This document shows positions 60,101-64,000 of a DNA stretch of 64,000 nt, in pieces (position 1 is the first letter of the stretch; each line of letters starts with the position of its first letter). A model generated the notes under the pieces. It did not search any database. It was given only the letters and a program-made list of their open reading frames with translations, and was not told the origin of the DNA. The stretch comes from UMGS1889 sp964540575 (GTDB lineage Bacteria > Bacillota > Clostridia > Oscillospirales > Ruminococcaceae). Position numbers and translations under genes: made by a program. The DNA is taken from the NCBI GenBank assembly GCA_964540575.1, contig CAZINI010000010.1:7341-71340 (forward strand), read 5' to 3'.

Positions 60101-62638
60101 GCTTTAGCAACCTCCGCAGCCGTAATTTCACCTTCCACAGGTGTTGAAGCAATTACTTCCTCCGATATTGTGTGGAAAGATGCTTCCAATAACGTGGTCA
60201 GCGGAACTGCCGGATACAATAAGGAATATACGGTATATGTTACACTTAAAGCATCATCGGGCTATGCGTTCAAGACCGATGTTGGAGCAACAGTAAGTAC
60301 CAACGGCACGGCAACGGTTTCTAATTATACCGCTGATGAGATCACTGTTGAATACACATTCACAACGGCAAAGGCGAAGCTGATAAGTATCACAAATCCG
60401 ACAGCTATCACAGGCGTGGCAAACGGAACAGCAAAGACAGCCGATGCACTGGGACTGCCCTCAACCGTCGCGATTGTAACGGAGGATACAAGCGTTACTT
60501 CCGCAAATGTCAGCTGGGACGTTAGCAGTGCAAGCTATGATCCATCGGTACTGACAGTACAGACCTTTACCGTAAACGGAACGGTTACTCTCCCCACAGA
60601 TATTGTTAATACTGATAATGTAAGCCTTAACGTAACAATTTCCGTAACCGTAAGTGCAGCAGACACAACAGCTGCCCCGACAGCTTCTCCGAACGGCGGA
60701 ACATACACCGAAAATCAGTCGGTAGTGCTTTCCTGCACTACATCGGGTGCAGCGATCTACTACACCACAGACGGCACAGCCCCCACAGCAAGCTCAACTC
60801 GCTACACATCTCCTATTTCCGTAACGGGAACGGCAGGACAGAGTGTTACGACAACAATCAAGGCTATTGCCGTTAAGGACGGTATGCAGAACAGCAGCGT
60901 AGCGACATTTACCTACATCATAGAAATTCCTGTTTCAAAATATCTTGTGACCGTTAATAACGGAACATTAGTAAGCGGTCCCAGCGACAGCAAATATGCA
61001 CAGGGTGACACAGTAACCATAACAGCAAATACCCCGGAAGCCGGAAAGCAGTTCAAGGAATGGACAGTAATCAGCGGAAATATAACCCTTGCAGACCCAA
61101 CAAACAGCACTACAACCTTTGAAATGCCTGCAAATGCTGTTGAAGTGACAGCGGCCTATGAGAACATTCCTGCCGTAACACATACTATAACAGCCACCGC
61201 AGGAGCAGGCGGAAGTATTTCACCGAGCGGCTCTGTAACGGTAGCAGCTAACGACAGTCAGACTTTTACAATTACCCCCGACAGCGGTTATGAAATCGAC
61301 ACATTAACGGTGGATAACGTTGTCGTAACTGCCACAACAAGCTACACATTTACAAATGTAACCGCAAATCACACCATTTCGGTAACATTCAAGCAGTCAC
61401 ATACTCACAGCTATGGTACAGAGTGGAAAAACGACAGCACATCTCACTGGCACGAATGCTCTTGCGGAGATAAGACCAATGTTGAACTCCACACCGAGGA
61501 CAGCGGAACGGTAACAACAGAGCCTACCGAAACAACCGAGGGCGTTAAGACATTCAAGTGCGTAAAGTGCGAGTATGTAATGAGAACGGAAACAATTCCC
61601 CCCATAACTCCCGAACATACTCACGAATATAGCACAGAGTGGAAATCTGACAGCACATCTCACTGGCACGAATGCACTTGCGGAGAAAAGGCTGACATTG
61701 CAGCTCATATCTCCGATAACGGCGTAGTAACATTGCAGCCCACAGAAACATCAGAGGGCATAATGACATACTCCTGCTCTATTTGTGATTACATTCTCAG
61801 AACGGAAAGCATTCCTGCAATTGTTCCCGACCATACTCACGAATACGGCACAGAGTGGAAGTCCGACAGCTCAACGCACTGGCACGAATGCCCTTGCGGA
61901 GATAAGGCAGACATCGGACAGCATATCCCCAACGGCGGTATAGTTACCGTTCAGCCCACAGCAACTTCCACAGGCTTGAGAGTATATTCCTGCTCTATAT
62001 GCGGATACGTTCTCAGAAGGGAAACCATTCCTGTAACGGGATACAATGATTATCCGAGCTATCCTTCATATCCCACATACCCCTTCGATTCAAGCATCTT
62101 CAATGTTGTTACATTTACCGATAAGGTGAACGTAACCGCTGAAACAGAAGGCAATACCGTAACGATCAAGTGGGATAAGGTGGAGAAAGCCGATAAATAC
62201 TATGTATATCAGTACAAGAACGGCAAGTATGTCACGGTAAAGACAACCTCCGACACTTCGGCAACCTTCAAAAAGCTGAAGAACGGCGAAACCTACAAGT
62301 TCCTTATTCGTTATACAAAGAGCGGCAGACTTTCACCTACAAAGTATTCCGGCACTATTTCGGTAAAGGTTTATTACAAGCCTATTCCGAAGGCAACCGC
62401 AACAAAGAACAGCGTTAAGCTCACTTGGGACGCAGTACCCGAAGCTGAAAAGTATGCAATCTACAAGTATGTTGACGGTAAGGCAGTTAAGCTTGCGGAA
62501 ATCAAAGGAACTTCCGTGAAGATAAGCAAGCTGTCACCCGATACCGAGTACAAGTACATTGTTCGTGCTTACGTTGACGGTAAATGGACTACAATGCTGA
62601 AATCGGATATTGTGACGGTTAAGACTAAGGCAGAATAA
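57131..62638 (+). CDS. Large secreted repeat protein with parallel beta-helix and surface-type domains
   Basis: 1835 residues from TTG 57131, 9 bases after AAAGGA (an ATG at 57122 is too close). A signal peptide runs through AAAVAMAATFTFPA. Two related halves (about 300-670 and 675-900) have ITISGGTVTATGG and GAGIGGG repeats of a beta-helix. Then come strand-rich modules, a chitobiase C-terminal-like domain (about 1181-1266), a KYAQGDTVTITANTP bacterial repeat (about 1270-1341) and a related one, three HSYGTEWKSDSTSHWHECxCG modules with C-x-C and C-x-x-C pairs (about 1424-1636), a YPSYPSYPTYP linker and two fibronectin type III-like domains. No LPXTG anchor or dockerin is visible. Probably binds carbohydrate or host surfaces. 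Confidence 0.85.
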   Translation: MKREKAKRIAKRITALAAAVAMAATFTFPAEIGDGFFDGFGNAIVASAAATQLTVANGDINITLPGDYEITGTSGNAKITVDCTGTVNIKLNNLNLQTASYQGTRFEINNGTVNLELDGDNLIQAHQDGAVYPSVKMSDNAELHIYDNDDNGSIKIHGSSNYYGGGDAVSGGSLYIHSGSVLLVGGSKVDGSYGSSFNGKTLDIEGGSLSFSSGDINNTQNGNITVSDSFRVGSGVSLTVPTNGTIEIGTGASAIVDGTIINKGTITNNGTLTNNGSIINFGSGSVTGTVSGNQPDTKGTAFTITGSGLVYGTDYTYPASTGVLTIKSDKAITIANANPTATTDRIEVEQNKDANITLAGVNIDLSGTGDLFNSGIPAFKIADNSTGNVTLTLADGTVNSLKSGFRCAGLQKNGVYISANQGKLIINGAGSLEAIGGYSASGIGGVYGSNITINGGIISATGGDNAAGIGSDCQGGYSSHITINGGIITANGGNTGAGIGGGSAAYASDITINGGTVIAKGKETAAGIGSGAWAQDTSSNITISGGTVSAIGGEFGAGIGGNNGCECGNVIITGGSVNVVAGSSYAYKIGGSNGAVIPTNGTNDVYLLTIENPNSEAVTIDGSNYTPFNHKAIDSNDGNLYVYLTGTDHTVKVGSTSNNYEFNSSTNTFSIRQGTAFNVTPTNGGTLVYGSDYNYPADTGVLTIKSATPITIANASTGSTTDRIEVADGISANITLAGVNISTTGAAFKIANNSTGNVTITLADDSVNTLTSGMQCAGLQKNGNIISPNEGKLTIQGETRGTGKLTANGGDYGAGIGGNNFGSASNITISGGTVTATGGSLSAGIGGGYSGSGSYITISGGIVTATGTNGGADIGGGASGSGSSITITGDSVKAVSISGTPTDGNGNNVYLREIANDSGSAITINGKNYPTNHNGEAKIYAYLPAKSLSTPNEVTVGNTTTYCYYDTINSKWINVIDDVTISIDNPTAGDALATSAAVISPSTGVEAITSSDIVWKDASNNVVSGTAGYNKEYTVYVTLKASSGYAFKTDVGATVSTNGTATVSNYTADEITVEYTFTTAKAKLISITNPTAITGVANGTAKTADALGLPSTVAIVTEDTSVTSANVSWDVSSASYDPSVLTVQTFTVNGTVTLPTDIVNTDNVSLNVTISVTVSAADTTAAPTASPNGGTYTENQSVVLSCTTSGAAIYYTTDGTAPTASSTRYTSPISVTGTAGQSVTTTIKAIAVKDGMQNSSVATFTYIIEIPVSKYLVTVNNGTLVSGPSDSKYAQGDTVTITANTPEAGKQFKEWTVISGNITLADPTNSTTTFEMPANAVEVTAAYENIPAVTHTITATAGAGGSISPSGSVTVAANDSQTFTITPDSGYEIDTLTVDNVVVTATTSYTFTNVTANHTISVTFKQSHTHSYGTEWKNDSTSHWHECSCGDKTNVELHTEDSGTVTTEPTETTEGVKTFKCVKCEYVMRTETIPPITPEHTHEYSTEWKSDSTSHWHECTCGEKADIAAHISDNGVVTLQPTETSEGIMTYSCSICDYILRTESIPAIVPDHTHEYGTEWKSDSSTHWHECPCGDKADIGQHIPNGGIVTVQPTATSTGLRVYSCSICGYVLRRETIPVTGYNDYPSYPSYPTYPFDSSIFNVVTFTDKVNVTAETEGNTVTIKWDKVEKADKYYVYQYKNGKYVTVKTTSDTSATFKKLKNGETYKFLIRYTKSGRLSPTKYSGTISVKVYYKPIPKATATKNSVKLTWDAVPEAEKYAIYKYVDGKAVKLAEIKGTSVKISKLSPDTEYKYIVRAYVDGKWTTMLKSDIVTVKTKAE

Positions 62639-62663
62639 TTCCCAATCCCCCTATATAAAAATC

Positions 62664-62706
62664 AGGCGTACATCATACCATAACGGTAAGGTGTACGCCT
62701 TGTTTT
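62664..62706 (+). terminator. Terminator after the secreted protein
   Basis: AGGCGTACA (62664-62672) pairs with TGTACGCCT (62692-62700); TACC/GGTA extends the stem inside. A T-rich tail (TGTTTTAT) follows and overlaps the end of the convergent gene. Confidence 0.85.
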
Positions 62707-63793
62707 ATGTACTCTTGTCGATTTTTGCTTTCAGCCGTTTTGAGAGATCCTGCAAATCCTGACAGGCATCAAAGCACATCTGATTATAACAATCAATATC
62801 ATCGGTGCTGCTGCTGACAGTAAGACCGCTCTTGAAAGCCCGAATTTTCTCACGCCGTTCGTCAAACGCCTTGTTGTATTTCTCCAAAAGGTCGGGATAG
62901 CCGGAGAGCTTCTTGCGGTAGCTCCTGCATTTGTTGTCGAAATTGAAATAGGTTTCTTTTATCGGATCAGCCATAGCACGTTTCTTGTAATCATCGTTCG
63001 CCTTGTATAAACGCTCTTTCTTGCAAGTGGTCCTGCCGCAAGTCAACGAAGCATTTGACCTTTTGGTAATCATAAGCTGTCCGCAGTTTTCGCAGTTAGT
63101 GATAAGTCTGCCTGCATCGGACATAATATCGGAGTAAATGTCAAGCAAAGTGAGGATAGAGTCATTTGCCACATAAAGACTAATGTTCCTGCTGTCATCG
63201 TGTACCCTGTAAAGAGAACTGTCCAAAACATCATTGCTGCTCCGTATAGCTGTTCGTATATCAAAAATATCCGCAGCCCTTGCCGAAATGAACGGACGGA
63301 AGATTTTCTCGCTATCCGCTTTGAACAATTCTATATATTTTTCTGCACGATCGTGGTTGCCCTTTACGGACAGCCCGATTTTTTTATTGAAATCACGCTG
63401 GCGGAGCTTGAATTTACTGAATAAAAAATAGATTATATAGTTTTTAACGATATTAGCGTATTCGGACATATCGTAATACTCCGACAGCTCCTCAAGGACT
63501 AAGTTGCAGCTGCCGTCACATAATGCGTCCGCATTGCACAGCCTGTCGCTTATCTCCATAATCTCATTAAGCTCATACTTTACCTTCATAAGGCGGTTTA
63601 TGTTCTTAACGAGATTGCCTGCCTTGTTGCTGTGCCGCATAAGTCCCTTTGGAGCTTTCATAGGACAGCCTGCATATGCCCAAGCCTTAATATCGGCAGG
63701 AGTACCGACAATATATGTTTCCGTATCTTCGGAAAAGTCAACGATTATGCCCACAGAAGCAATGTCAGAACAGCACTCAAACAAATCTATCAT
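62705..63793 (-). CDS. DUF6076-like protein with zinc motif
   Basis: 362 residues from the ATG at 63793, 10 bases after AAAGGGGCG on the minus strand; a TTG ten codons earlier lacks a ribosome site. A central CENCGQL then TCGRTTCKKER (about 245-270) makes a C-x2-C/C-x4-C zinc-finger-like site, followed by a long charged helix. This arrangement recalls DUF6076 proteins of ruminococci. Function unknown; a nucleic-acid-binding role is inferred from the zinc site. Confidence 0.7.
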   Translation of the reverse strand: MIDLFECCSDIASVGIIVDFSEDTETYIVGTPADIKAWAYAGCPMKAPKGLMRHSNKAGNLVKNINRLMKVKYELNEIMEISDRLCNADALCDGSCNLVLEELSEYYDMSEYANIVKNYIIYFLFSKFKLRQRDFNKKIGLSVKGNHDRAEKYIELFKADSEKIFRPFISARAADIFDIRTAIRSSNDVLDSSLYRVHDDSRNISLYVANDSILTLLDIYSDIMSDAGRLITNCENCGQLMITKRSNASLTCGRTTCKKERLYKANDDYKKRAMADPIKETYFNFDNKCRSYRKKLSGYPDLLEKYNKAFDERREKIRAFKSGLTVSSSTDDIDCYNQMCFDACQDLQDLSKRLKAKIDKST

Positions 63794-63854
63794 AACAAAT
63801 ACGCCCCTTTCGGAAAAATTCAAATGAAATCCGCCAAAAAAATTTTATAGATTT

Positions 63855-63883
63855 ATTATATCACGTTTTGCACGTTTCGTCAA
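63855..63883 (-). promoter_or_regulatory. Promoter of the DUF6076-like gene
   Basis: On the minus strand TTGACG (63878-63883) and TATAAT (63855-63860) are 17 bp apart. The spacer contains a direct repeat of CACGTTT (63862-63868 and 63871-63877), a possible operator. Beyond it, to 64000, no gene is seen. Confidence 0.82.
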
Positions 63884-64000
63884 CGGATAGTACGGAATTA
63901 TCTGTATTTGTTTGATATTTGCACGCATAGGCTTAATGAGTTGCTCGAAACAAAAAGTATGAGGTCAAAAAGGCGTTTTCGGAAAATTTTGATATATAAT

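Overview
The window looks like a Firmicutes genome, most likely a gut Clostridium of the Ruminococcus/Oscillospiraceae kind. That rests on moderate-to-low GC, strong AGGAGG-type ribosome sites with some TTG/GTG starts, consensus sigma-A promoters, a Gram-positive type conjugation module, and a large secreted protein of a style common in ruminococci. The species call is inference; no rRNA or marker gene is present.

Layout. (1) 1-1990 is chromosomal: the 3' end of one guaA, a second guaA-like gene that lacks the amidotransferase half, and a convergent GNAT acetyltransferase. (2) At 1989-2022 the 3' end of a tRNA (or tmRNA) gene, read on the minus strand and followed by its terminator, marks the left attachment site of an integrative conjugative element (ICE). 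(3) 2155-5526 is the control end: tyrosine integrase, a zinc-ribbon/PD-(D/E)XK-like nuclease and an XRE repressor on the minus strand, facing an antirepressor and two small DNA-binding proteins across a shared operator region. (4) 5527-6836 is a plasmid-type replication module with seven iterons and a Rep initiator. (5) 6902-10437 holds an excisionase-like protein, a candidate oriT, MobC and a relaxase. (6) 10459-19722 is accessory DNA: an active-looking DEDDh exonuclease and a paralogue that has lost catalytic residues, a radical SAM protein, two DUF4116-like repeat proteins, a GNAT protein and an RHH repressor with palindromic operators. (7) 19724-21958 is the partition module, with parA broken by a 4-bp tandem duplication. 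(8) 22034-36756 encodes two lipoproteins and the type IV secretion apparatus (VirD4, Maff2-like pilin candidate, VirB6-like, PrgI, VirB4 and accessory membrane proteins). (9) 36759-37305 is an inverted RelB/YoeB toxin-antitoxin pair. (10) 37412-55650 is the DNA-processing end: topoisomerase III, a GAF-GGDEF protein, a Toprim protein, an OB-fold protein and a 3393-residue polyvalent protein ending in methylase and helicase domains. That protein stops abruptly just after the helicase SGTP motif, so the element appears truncated here. (11) 55689-56625 carries an XRE regulator and a SLOG-like protein. (12) 56818-57031 is an (AGGC)n tract interrupted by a 100-N assembly gap, lying just before a secreted 1835-residue repeat protein. 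(13) The window ends with a zinc-motif protein on the minus strand.

The main unexpected signal is a 19-bp palindrome, AATTCCCC-nnn-GGGGAATT, found at thirteen places between 3276 and 52234 and nowhere in the flanks. It sits between genes, at gene ends and, in several large proteins, in frame inside coding sequence, where it encodes NSPVGN-like peptides. Other points of interest are the ICE-borne GGDEF protein, the repeat tract before the secreted protein, and a VirB4 ATPase with a Thr/Glu-rich N-terminal extension and an extra membrane segment.
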